DNA of 8,330 bases from DATGHS01 sp035307785 (lineage in GTDB: Bacteria > Planctomycetota > Planctomycetia > Gemmatales > Gemmataceae), in NCBI GenBank assembly GCA_035307785.1, contig DATGHS010000355.1, positions 1 through 8,330 of the forward strand, written 5' to 3'. Of the stretch, positions 1-6,218 are shown piece by piece. A model generated the notes under the pieces. The model searched no databases. It was not told where the DNA came from and worked only from the letters and a program-made list of their open reading frames with translations. A program made the translations under genes and the position numbers. Position 1 is the first letter of the stretch. Each line of letters begins with the position of its first letter.

Positions 1-29
1 CGTTCTACGTTAACGGCAAAAAGGCAAGA

Positions 30-1346
30 TCATACCGTCGGCAACTGCCACGGGTCGCGGCGGTCGCGGTCGCGCCACTTGTTGGCTTCCGCGTCGTCCA
101 CGAATTCCCACTTGGCGGCATCCCAGCGCAATTTGCGATGATTCCAGTAAGCCAGGTTACCGAGGTGACACACCGTCACCGAACGAGCGCCGATTTCCAC
201 GTCGGCAATGGGCCGCTTGCGCGACTTCACGCACTCCAGCCAATCCTTCTGATGCCCCGGCGACTTGTACAGGTGCACGTCGTTCTCGCCCAGCGGCTGC
301 TTGATGATGTCGGCCGGACTGCTCGCCAGCTTGCCCCGATTCACCTGGATCATGCCATCGGTGCCAATGAACAACACGCCGCCGAAATCGGCCACCGTCT
401 TGTCAATTGGGCCGTGGATCATCTCCACGCCATTGGCATAAACGTATTTCAGGCCGCGCTCGGCTTTCGGATCACTGGGTGGAATGATCTCTGCCGGCCC
501 GGAGTCGTCCATCCCCAGGCCCCATTGTGCGATGTCGAAGTGGTGCGCGCCCCAGTCGGTCATCATGCCGCCCGAGTATTCGCGGTATTGCCGCCAGTCG
601 GGGAAGTGATTGTGCACGCCGCGCGGGCTCAGCACCGAGCTATACGGCCGCAGCGGCGCCTGGCCGAGCCACATCTCCCAGTCGAGCCCTTCTTCGAGTT
701 TCTCTTCCTTCAAATCGCACCAGCGGCTGGGGCTGCCCACGTCTACTTTCACCATTTTCACCTTGCCGATCCGGCCGCTGCGCACCAGTTCACAAGCCTG
801 GCGAAATTCCTGGCTCGAGCGCTGCTGGCTGCCGGTCTGGAACACGCGCTCATATTTGCGCACGGCATCGACCATCGACTTGGCTTCATGAATAGTCAGC
901 GACAACGGCTTCTCGCAATAAATGTCCTTCTTCGCCTTGCAGGCTTCGAGCACCGGAATCGCGTGCCAGTGATCGGGCGTGGCAATGACCACGGCATCGA
1001 TGTCGGGCCGGGCCAGCAATTCGCGGAAGTCCTTGAAAGCGGAGCAGCCCTTGTATTGGCCGGACTTCACCGCCTCCGCATAGCGCTTCTCGACCGTCTG
1101 CTGCGCGTTCTCGCGCCGCTTCGTATCGACATCGCACACCGCCAGCACCTGCACCTCGTTCACACCGAGGAAGTGTCCCAGGTGGCCGCGGTTCATGGTG
1201 CCCACGCCGATGAAGCCGAGCGTAAGCCGGCTATTGGGTGATTTGGGCGTTGGGGCCGCGCTTGTGCGCGAGAGGATCAACGGCGCGGCCGCCGTAGCCG
1301 CGAGCGAACTTTGCAGAAATTGCCGGCGCGAAAAGCGAGTGCTCAT
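30..1346 (-). CDS. Tat-exported Gfo/Idh/MocA family oxidoreductase
   Basis: Complete 438-residue protein. Residues 6-12 (SRRQFLQ) are a near-perfect twin-arginine motif, followed by an Ala-rich hydrophobic stretch to about residue 30, so it is predicted to be exported folded, with its cofactor. The Rossmann NAD(P) domain follows: a GxGxxxxG-type loop (GFIGVGTMNRG) at about 44-54, TPDHWH at 123-128, and the family-typical EKP at 145-147, whose Lys is the usual catalytic or cofactor-contacting residue. The C-terminal alpha/beta substrate domain contains the MTDWGAHHFDIAQWG segment at about 262-276, with the conserved Asp/His pair. Members act on sugars, inositols or glycosides; some Tat-exported relatives (GH109) cleave glycosides by an NAD-dependent redox mechanism. 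The substrate cannot be read from the sequence. The ATG at 1346 is chosen because the Tat motif follows directly and a weak GGGAA lies 7 nt upstream. No neighbouring sugar gene narrows the role. Confidence 0.93.
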   Translation of the reverse strand: MSTRFSRRQFLQSSLAATAAAPLILSRTSAAPTPKSPNSRLTLGFIGVGTMNRGHLGHFLGVNEVQVLAVCDVDTKRRENAQQTVEKRYAEAVKSGQYKGCSAFKDFRELLARPDIDAVVIATPDHWHAIPVLEACKAKKDIYCEKPLSLTIHEAKSMVDAVRKYERVFQTGSQQRSSQEFRQACELVRSGRIGKVKMVKVDVGSPSRWCDLKEEKLEEGLDWEMWLGQAPLRPYSSVLSPRGVHNHFPDWRQYREYSGGMMTDWGAHHFDIAQWGLGMDDSGPAEIIPPSDPKAERGLKYVYANGVEMIHGPIDKTVADFGGVLFIGTDGMIQVNRGKLASSPADIIKQPLGENDVHLYKSPGHQKDWLECVKSRKRPIADVEIGARSVTVCHLGNLAYWNHRKLRWDAAKWEFVDDAEANKWRDRDRRDPWQLPTV

Positions 1347-1442
1347 GGTGAGATTCCCGAAGGCAAGAGGGAGAGTAAGGGTGCGACTCTTTTGAGCCTA
1401 TGCGGAGTCGGGGTCGATGGAAAGGATACGGCGGGGAAATGC

Positions 1443-1485
1443 AAAAGGCGCTTGCGGCGTTGCAATAGCTGCAACGCCGAAAGCG
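1443..1485 (-). terminator. Probable intrinsic terminator of the S53 protease gene
   Basis: A perfect 10-bp stem (1455-1464 with 1470-1479, 5-nt loop) is extended by a G/A mismatch and five more pairs (1449-1453 with 1481-1485), giving about 15 pairs. Read on the minus strand, the stem is followed by CCTTTTGCATTT, a short and imperfect T-run at 1443-1446. It lies 54 nt past the protease stop and about 100 nt before the oxidoreductase start, so it would separate the two same-strand genes. The T-tract is short, so efficiency is uncertain. Confidence 0.55.
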
Positions 1486-1495
1486 GCCGGCGAAC

Positions 1496-1523
1496 CCGCG
1501 GGGCTCGAAGTCTCGCCCCGCGG
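1496..1523. repeat. GC-rich hairpin just downstream of the protease stop
   Basis: Perfect 9-bp inverted repeat: CCGCGGGGC at 1496-1504 with GCCCCGCGG at 1515-1523, and a 10-nt loop. It begins 15 nt past the protease stop codon in transcript order and is not followed by a T-run on either strand. It may add stability to the 3' end of the mRNA or work with the next hairpin; it is not a classical terminator on its own. Confidence 0.5.
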
Positions 1524-1538
1524 CTTGGCTTCCAACGA

Positions 1539-2996
1539 TCAATGCGTGGCCAGGTACGGCACCAGATTCTTGACATCCGGGCTGCCGAGTCCGGTCACGA
1601 AATCGTAACCGGTGTGAGCCTGGGCAGTGCTGACCTTGCCGTTGCTGCCGCTGGTGATGTCGTAGTAGTTGGCCGCGTATAGGGCCGAGGTTGAGGCCGC
1701 GTTGTAGAAGGGCGAACTTGCAGTGTTGGTCGTGGACAGCATGCCCAAACCGTGAGCCGCGCGCTGCTGATCGGCCAAAGCGATGAGACCGGCCCATTGC
1801 GGGGCGCCCGCGCTCGTGCCGCCCACAATGTACCAACCGCCATACTCGGCCGAGTAGACATACACGCCCGTGCTGGGGCTGGCGTCGTACGCCACGTCCG
1901 GATTGGCGCGCTTGCCGCTGGCGTTGGTGATGCCGAAATTCTTCTGGTACGTGGGTTCGGATTCCACGGCGCTAATACCGCCGCCCGAACCGGACCAGGC
2001 CGTCTCGGAAATGCGGTTGCCGCTCGAATCGACATTTAGCTGCGTCCCGCCGACCGAAAGCACGTAGGGCGAGGCCGATGGGTATTCCACGCCGTAACCG
2101 CTGTCGCCCGACGAGGCCACGAAAGCAACGTTCGGATGGCTTCTGAAGTAAGAATCCAGGCTGGTTTCGCCGCTCCAGTCGCCGCCGCCCCAACTCATCG
2201 AGACCACTTGCGCATTGTTTGCGGCGTAGTTGACCGCGGACATCAGGTCGCTGTAGCTGGACGATTTGGCCTCCACCAGCACGATGTTGGCCTGCGGTGC
2301 GACGGCGTGCGCCCATTCCACGTCGAGCGCGCTTTCCAGCGCCCAACCGGAGTTGCTGGCAGGCAATGAACTGCCGCCGGCCTGGTTCACCACTTTGAAC
2401 GTCGGCCCGCCCGAAACATTGAACTTCTGGAGGCCAAACTGCGTGTTGAAGGTTTGCAGGTCGGTGACAATCTTGCTGGCGTTGTAGGCATCGACGATGG
2501 CAATGGTTCGGCCGGCGCCGGTGTAGGAACTGCCAAGCTGATCGAAGCCATAAGCGTGCCGCGTTTGCACTGGTGTCAACCCGCTGACATAGTTTCGACG
2601 CGCCATGGGCTCGATCGAGCCGTCGCCGCCAAAGCCGAGATCGACGCCGCCCGGCATGTTAACGTTGGACAGATCCACGCCGTGCGGCACCCAACCGGTC
2701 ATTTCCGTCGCCGGGGCGCTCAGCGAGGTGGCCGGCAAGGTCGAGGGCAGCAGGTCGGCGCCGCCGACAGCAATCGCTTCGTCGGCCGAGGACTGTAACT
2801 GATTAAGATAATTGGATGAAAACGAATGCGAGTCGTCCTTTTGGTTATCGGTATCCGTTAGAGCTATGTCGCTATTGGCTAAGGGCGCGCTCAGAGATGA
2901 AAGGGAATCACTGGGTGCATTTCGATCTTCTAAACGTTCCAGCCGGAGAAACGCGGCACGAACAGCCTTCGTAGCCTCGAACCAGCGTGACCTCAT
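1539..2996 (-). CDS. Sedolisin (S53) serine-carboxyl peptidase with planctomycete RLERLEDR N-terminus
   Basis: Protein of 485 residues from the ATG at 2996. The catalytic domain starts at about residue 137 with GLTPVQTRHAYGF, the usual entry to a sedolisin core. The S53 catalytic set is visible: E221 and D225 in ESALD (ExxxD), D298 in ASSGDSG (oxyanion Asp) and S395 in GGTSAGAP. The C-terminal calcium loop is likely formed by D446 (YYDITSG) and D465 (YDFVTGLGSP). The family cleaves proteins at acidic pH. The roughly 90-150-residue activation pro-domain of kumamolisin/sedolisin precursors is not recognisable. Residues 1-136 instead hold a basic start, RLERLEDRNAPS at 18-29, and a Ser/Asp/Asn-rich linker. 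No ordinary hydrophobic signal peptide is seen, although the N-terminal motif is typical of extracellular planctomycete proteins, so export is inferred. The open frame continues upstream to 3332, but composition and the ribosome-binding site favour 2996. Confidence 0.92.
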   Translation of the reverse strand: MRSRWFEATKAVRAAFLRLERLEDRNAPSDSLSSLSAPLANSDIALTDTDNQKDDSHSFSSNYLNQLQSSADEAIAVGGADLLPSTLPATSLSAPATEMTGWVPHGVDLSNVNMPGGVDLGFGGDGSIEPMARRNYVSGLTPVQTRHAYGFDQLGSSYTGAGRTIAIVDAYNASKIVTDLQTFNTQFGLQKFNVSGGPTFKVVNQAGGSSLPASNSGWALESALDVEWAHAVAPQANIVLVEAKSSSYSDLMSAVNYAANNAQVVSMSWGGGDWSGETSLDSYFRSHPNVAFVASSGDSGYGVEYPSASPYVLSVGGTQLNVDSSGNRISETAWSGSGGGISAVESEPTYQKNFGITNASGKRANPDVAYDASPSTGVYVYSAEYGGWYIVGGTSAGAPQWAGLIALADQQRAAHGLGMLSTTNTASSPFYNAASTSALYAANYYDITSGSNGKVSTAQAHTGYDFVTGLGSPDVKNLVPYLATH

Positions 2997-3003
2997 GGTG
3001 TGT

Positions 3004-3008
3004 CTCCC
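3004..3008 (-). promoter_or_regulatory. Ribosome-binding site of the S53 protease gene
   Basis: GGGAG on the minus strand, 7 nt before the ATG at 2996. It decides the start: the same frame stays open for another 112 codons upstream, but that stretch has no protein-like character and no similar site at its head. Confidence 0.65.
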
Positions 3009-3288
3009 AGTACAAGATGCGTAATCGGCAACGGGCACAACAAACGTAGCATAATTAAAATCCCGACAACAGGAAGCAGCGGAGTTTCCAGAATAAGCCA
3101 GAAAAACGCGGATTGGGTTAGAGCCGTAACGGTTAGGAAAACGGGAAAAGCTGGCAAGGCTGAAAGAGTCCGCCGCGCCGGAAAAATGAGAAGTGAGATT
3201 CCGGCAGGAAAGCGCGGAATAACCGGTAAAGTTGTTGTCGGCAACCCACAGTGAAGATGAATTCGGGGGCGAGCGGCGCGTGCAGGCA

Positions 3289-3322
3289 TTCGGAGTGCGC
3301 CGACCTGTCGCCGAACTCCGAA
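3289..3322 (-). repeat. Hairpin downstream of the M3 peptidase gene
   Basis: Perfect 8-bp inverted repeat, TTCGGAGT at 3289-3296 with ACTCCGAA at 3315-3322, enclosing 18 nt that can form a small inner CGA/TCG stem. It lies 15 nt past the peptidase stop, where a transcript end would be expected, but no T-run follows on the minus strand. A factor-independent terminator is thus only a weak possibility. Confidence 0.35.
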
Positions 3323-3337
3323 AAGACCGCACAATCG

Positions 3338-5155
3338 TTACAATCCGATGGCCCGCACGAGTTGCTCCGCCTCGCTCACCATGTCGCCGAGCAGCCGCAG
3401 GCCCAGTTCCCAGAATTGCGGGTCGCGGATGTCGAGGCCCAGCTTGGCGACGAGCTTCGGCGGTGATTCAGAACCGCCGGCCGCGAGCATTTCGAGGTAC
3501 TTTGGCACGAAATCCGGCCCGGTTTCCTGATACTTCTTCACCAGTGCAAGCACTAGCAATTCGCCGAAAGAATAGGCATAGCAATAGAACGGCGAATGAA
3601 TGAAGTGGCCAATGTACATCCACCAGCAAGCGTAGCCTTCGCTCAATTGCAGCGAGTCGGCAAACATCGCCTTGTTCGCAGCCAGCCACAGTTCGTTCAC
3701 CTGCTCGGGCGCCAGTTCCCCCCGCTCGCGGCGAGCTTTGTGCAGAGACTGCTCGAAACGTGTGAGGACAACTTGCCGGAAGACCGTGGCGAAGCTGTCT
3801 TCGATCTTGCCGCACAGCAGTGCCAGACGTACCTTCGGATCGGCATCGCGCTGCAACAGGCGCTGGAACGTGAGCATTTCTCCGAACACGCTGGCCGTCT
3901 CCGCGGTGGTCAACGGGGTATGAAACTCCAGGTAGCCGACAGGCCGCGACAAATATTGGTGTAAGCCATGACCTAGCTCGTGAGCCAGCGTCATCACATC
4001 GCGCGGCTTATCGGTGTAGTTCATCAAAATGTACGGGTGCACGCTCGGCATGCAGCCGTGGCTAAAAGCACCGCTCCGCTTCGCCGGGCGCAGTTCCGCG
4101 TCGATCCAATTTTTGTCGAAAAATTCACGGATAATGGCCCCCGCCTTTGGGCTGAAGGCAGCATAGCTTTCCTGCACGATTTGTCGCGCTTCGGGCCAGG
4201 GGCAGGTCGAATGTTCTGTAAACAGCGGCGCATAGCGGTCGTAGTCGTAGAGCGGCTCCAACTTCAGAAGCCGTGCCTTGAGCCGGTAGTATCGTTGCAC
4301 GAGCGTGTAATTCCGCTCGACGGCTGTCATTAGTGCGTCGACGACCTCGTCGCTGATCTCGTTGGCCAGGTGCCGCTGGGCCATCGGATGCGGAAAATGC
4401 CGCAATTCGCAATCGGATTTGTGATCGAGCACCAGCGTGTTGAAGATGTAATTGAGCAGGCGCGCGTTTTCCTGCAAGCCCCTGGTCCAACCCTCGGCCG
4501 CGGCCTTGCGGATGGATCGATCCGGGTCGAATAATTTGGCGTTGATTTGCTGCAGACTCATCATCTCGGTCTTACCGGCATATTCAAATGGGAAGCGCAG
4601 CGAGGAGATAGTCTCGTCGAACAGGCGCACGAACGCGGCCTTTCCGGTCATGCTTTTCTCATCGAGGATTTTCTCTTCCGGCTCGCTCAGGTAGTGCGGC
4701 TTCCAGACCCGCTTCTGCTCCAGGTAATGCCGATAGCGCGCCAGCTCCGGCCGGGTCAGTATTTTCGCCGCTGCTTCGTCGGACACCTTGACCCATTCCA
4801 GGTCGAAGAAAATCAGGTGCTTGTTGATGATCGTTTGCTGTTCGCGCGCTTTGCTGAGCAGGGCACCGTGCTTCGGCTCATCAGTCTTGGCCGCGTGGAC
4901 CAGCATGGCATAGCACAGCGGGCGGTCCATCTGTTCCGAGATGGATTCGAGTTGTTGCATGGCAGCAAGCAGATCTTCGGCAGTCGGCCCGCCTTCGCGG
5001 GCAATCTGGCCGCGAAAGCGTGCTTCAAAGGCCTGTGCTCTGGTGAGTGCTTGCTCCAAATCGGAGTTGATGCGCGGATCGTCCACGCTCTGATAAAAGT
5101 CGCGCAAATCCCATCGAACGCCATCCGCGCTGCTGCTGGGTTTCACTGCTTGCAT
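3338..5155 (-). CDS. M3 family zinc oligoendopeptidase (PepF-like)
   Basis: Protein of 605 residues, the usual size for PepF/M3 oligoendopeptidases. These cytosolic metalloenzymes cut short peptides, finishing the breakdown of imported or internally made peptides. The zinc site is intact: HELGH at 392-396 (His ligands 392 and 396, general base E393), with the third ligand probably E419 in TTAETAS. The helical N-terminal part (about 1-190, opening with WDLRDFYQSVDD) and the downstream GYACWWMYIGHFIHSPFY-type segment, rich in Tyr and His near the substrate channel, match the family. No signal peptide or membrane segment is seen. The ATG at 5155 is chosen over an in-frame GTG at 5200 because AGGAG lies 6 nt before it. 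The gene is 341 bp from the sedolisin on the same strand and divergent from the hydrolase; co-transcription with the protease is unlikely given the gap. Confidence 0.93.
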   Translation of the reverse strand: MQAVKPSSSADGVRWDLRDFYQSVDDPRINSDLEQALTRAQAFEARFRGQIAREGGPTAEDLLAAMQQLESISEQMDRPLCYAMLVHAAKTDEPKHGALLSKAREQQTIINKHLIFFDLEWVKVSDEAAAKILTRPELARYRHYLEQKRVWKPHYLSEPEEKILDEKSMTGKAAFVRLFDETISSLRFPFEYAGKTEMMSLQQINAKLFDPDRSIRKAAAEGWTRGLQENARLLNYIFNTLVLDHKSDCELRHFPHPMAQRHLANEISDEVVDALMTAVERNYTLVQRYYRLKARLLKLEPLYDYDRYAPLFTEHSTCPWPEARQIVQESYAAFSPKAGAIIREFFDKNWIDAELRPAKRSGAFSHGCMPSVHPYILMNYTDKPRDVMTLAHELGHGLHQYLSRPVGYLEFHTPLTTAETASVFGEMLTFQRLLQRDADPKVRLALLCGKIEDSFATVFRQVVLTRFEQSLHKARRERGELAPEQVNELWLAANKAMFADSLQLSEGYACWWMYIGHFIHSPFYCYAYSFGELLVLALVKKYQETGPDFVPKYLEMLAAGGSESPPKLVAKLGLDIRDPQFWELGLRLLGDMVSEAEQLVRAIGL

Positions 5156-5161
5156 GCCAGG

Positions 5162-5166
5162 CTCCT
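5162..5166 (-). promoter_or_regulatory. Ribosome-binding site fixing the M3 peptidase start
   Basis: AGGAG on the minus strand, 6 nt before the ATG at 5155. The alternative GTG at 5200 has only an A/T-rich run in front of it and would add 15 residues with no family-like sequence. Confidence 0.75.
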
Positions 5167-5251
5167 GAAGATTGTTCACCACATTGAGCACCAAGATCAC
5201 AAAAAAAGGCTCAAGGAATAGATTATTTACTGTTCTTGTTCTTGATGTCCT

Positions 5252-5276
5252 CTTTGTGCCCTTCGTGCTCTTTGTG
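5252..5276. repeat. Three-copy 9-nt periodic heptamer repeat
   Basis: CTTTGTG (5252-5258), CTTCGTG (5261-5267) and CTTTGTG (5270-5276) recur with an exact 9-nt period, ending in GTAA; on the other strand this reads as alternating CACAAAG/CACGAAG units. It sits in the 144-bp divergent region, 23 nt before the hydrolase start. From memory, short CACGAAG/CACAAAG-type arrays occur scattered in many environmental bacterial genomes, with no agreed function. The region must also hold the promoters of both flanking genes; no clear -35/-10 pair was assigned. Confidence 0.6.
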
Positions 5277-5289
5277 GTAATTGTTTTTC

Positions 5290-5293
5290 GGAG
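5290..5293 (+). promoter_or_regulatory. Ribosome-binding site of the alpha/beta hydrolase gene
   Basis: GGAG, 6 nt before the ATG at 5300. It supports this start, which is also the first possible one giving the N-terminal strand expected of the fold. Confidence 0.65.
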
Positions 5294-5299
5294 CGCACC

Positions 5300-6148
5300 A
5301 TGCCCGTTGAACTGGTTCGTACTATCGCTCCCGACGGCCTGACTCTAGATGGCGCCTGGCAACCGGCATCGCCGGGGCCTCTGGCTCTCGACGGAGCCTG
5401 CCTGGTCCACGGCACTGGCAGCAATTTCTATAGCTCGACGTTCATGGAAATGCTGGCCAATAATTTGCACGCACTTGGTATCTCTGTGGCACGCATCAAC
5501 ACGCGCGGCCACGATGGTATCAGCACGGCGGTCGCGGCTCAGGGGCCACTGCGACAAGGCGCTGCCTTCGAAGTGATTGACGATTGCCGGCACGACCTGG
5601 CCGGCTGGGCAGAGTGGATACGCAAAAACTCTGGCCCGCGCCTGCTCCTCTTGGGCCACAGCATGGGCGCTCTGAAATGCTTGTACGCCGTCGCGCATCA
5701 GGTGTCGCTGAAGCCGGCTGCAATCGTGGCCATCTCGCCGCCGCGTTTGTCGTACGAATGGTTCTGCCACAGCCCGAAAGCCGATGTCTTTCTTGACACC
5801 TATCAACGAGCCGAGCGCCTTGCCACTTCAGAGAACCCGGGGATGATGGAAGTGCAATTCCCGCTGTCGATGTTCATCTCGCCGGCCGGCTACCTGGAGA
5901 AATACGGCCCCAACGAGCGCTATAATCTATTGCGCTTCGTCGCTAGGATATCCTGCCCGGTGCTATTCCTGTACGGGCAACTGGAAGTGGAACAAAATGT
6001 GGCCTTCCAGCAGCAACCGGAAGAATTACAGCGACGGGCGTGCCCGAATCATGCAATCGAGATCATCCCGAAAGCCGATCACTTCTACACCGGCGTGCGG
6101 CCGGCCGCGTGGGCGGCGATCGAACGCTGGCTGCATGGCACGTTCTAG
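5300..6148 (+). CDS. Alpha/beta fold hydrolase
   Basis: Complete protein of 282 residues with the standard alpha/beta hydrolase order. The oxyanion-loop strand LVHGTGSNF is at 35-43, the nucleophile elbow GHSMG at 119-123 gives catalytic S121, and the C-terminal KADHF at 258-262 gives catalytic H261. The acid is expected in the G-x-x-D turn after strand six; here the matching turn is GQLE at 226-229, so E229 would replace the usual Asp (E231 is an alternative). No signal peptide or membrane segment is visible, so a cytosolic esterase, lipase-like or acyl-transfer role is likely, but the substrate cannot be told. An overall resemblance to serine aminopeptidase/lysophospholipase-type hydrolases is possible. 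It is transcribed divergently from the M3 peptidase and convergently to the molybdenum enzyme gene, so it is probably a single-gene unit. Confidence 0.88.
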   Translation: MPVELVRTIAPDGLTLDGAWQPASPGPLALDGACLVHGTGSNFYSSTFMEMLANNLHALGISVARINTRGHDGISTAVAAQGPLRQGAAFEVIDDCRHDLAGWAEWIRKNSGPRLLLLGHSMGALKCLYAVAHQVSLKPAAIVAISPPRLSYEWFCHSPKADVFLDTYQRAERLATSENPGMMEVQFPLSMFISPAGYLEKYGPNERYNLLRFVARISCPVLFLYGQLEVEQNVAFQQQPEELQRRACPNHAIEIIPKADHFYTGVRPAAWAAIERWLHGTF

Positions 6149-6149
6149 T

Positions 6150-6210
6150 TTGTAGTGACCCGCTTTAGCGGGTCAGCGGTTGACTGACCCGCTAAAGCGG
6201 GTCACTACAA
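6150..6210. repeat. Perfect 27-bp inverted repeat with self-palindromic arms
   Basis: Arms 6150-6176 and 6184-6210 are exact reverse complements around a 7-nt loop. Each arm is itself a near-palindrome: GACCCGCT-TT-AGCGGGTC at 6157-6174 and GACCCGCT-AA-AGCGGGTC at 6186-6203. The element begins 2 nt after the hydrolase stop and ends 8 nt before the stop of the convergent molybdenum enzyme gene, so it fills the gap. It could act as a two-way transcription barrier, but neither strand has a following T-run. Its compact, exact form suggests a dispersed repeat (REP- or MITE-like) rather than a simple terminator. Confidence 0.85.
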
Positions 6211-6218
6211 TCTCGGCC

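Larger units (their letters stand above)
2997..3337. other. 341-bp non-coding gap between the M3 and S53 peptidase genes
   Basis: No convincing gene on either strand; the short open frames here have low-complexity, unfamily-like translations. The part next to the protease start is noticeably A+T-richer than the genes (around 3048-3062), a plausible place for its promoter on the minus strand, but no well-spaced -35/-10 pair could be assigned. The far end holds the 3289-3322 inverted repeat. The protease promoter is therefore expected in this gap, read leftwards. Confidence 0.5.

Noticed and set aside
138..1241. 367-codon open frame on the plus strand across the Gfo/Idh/MocA gene
   Set aside because: It lies wholly antisense to a gene with clear domains. 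Its translation is rich in Ala, His, Leu and Arg without any family motif, as expected from a GC-rich complement.
3048..3075. Sigma-70-type promoter for the S53 protease in the A+T-rich patch
   Set aside because: A TATGCT-like hexamer and a TTGTCG-like hexamer can be picked on the minus strand, but they are only about 10 nt apart, far from the usual 16-18 nt.
3000..3254. 84-codon open frame on the plus strand in the gap between the peptidase genes
   Set aside because: Composition is Lys/Arg/Gly-rich without recognisable structure, and there is no good ribosome-binding site; treated as chance.
2997..3332. Possible 112-residue N-terminal extension of the S53 protease
   Set aside because: Translation is Ser/Arg-rich with no hydrophobic signal or pro-domain pattern, while the ATG at 2996 has GGGAG at the right distance and is followed by the RLERLEDR motif near the N-terminus, where it normally sits.
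4547..5221. 224-codon open frame on the plus strand across the start of the M3 peptidase gene
   Set aside because: Antisense shadow; no family-like sequence and no start signal.
6150..6210. Reading the inverted repeat as insertion-sequence ends or a CRISPR unit
   Set aside because: The arms are only 7 nt apart with no transposase between them, there is no visible target duplication, and there is a single unit with no spacer pattern.
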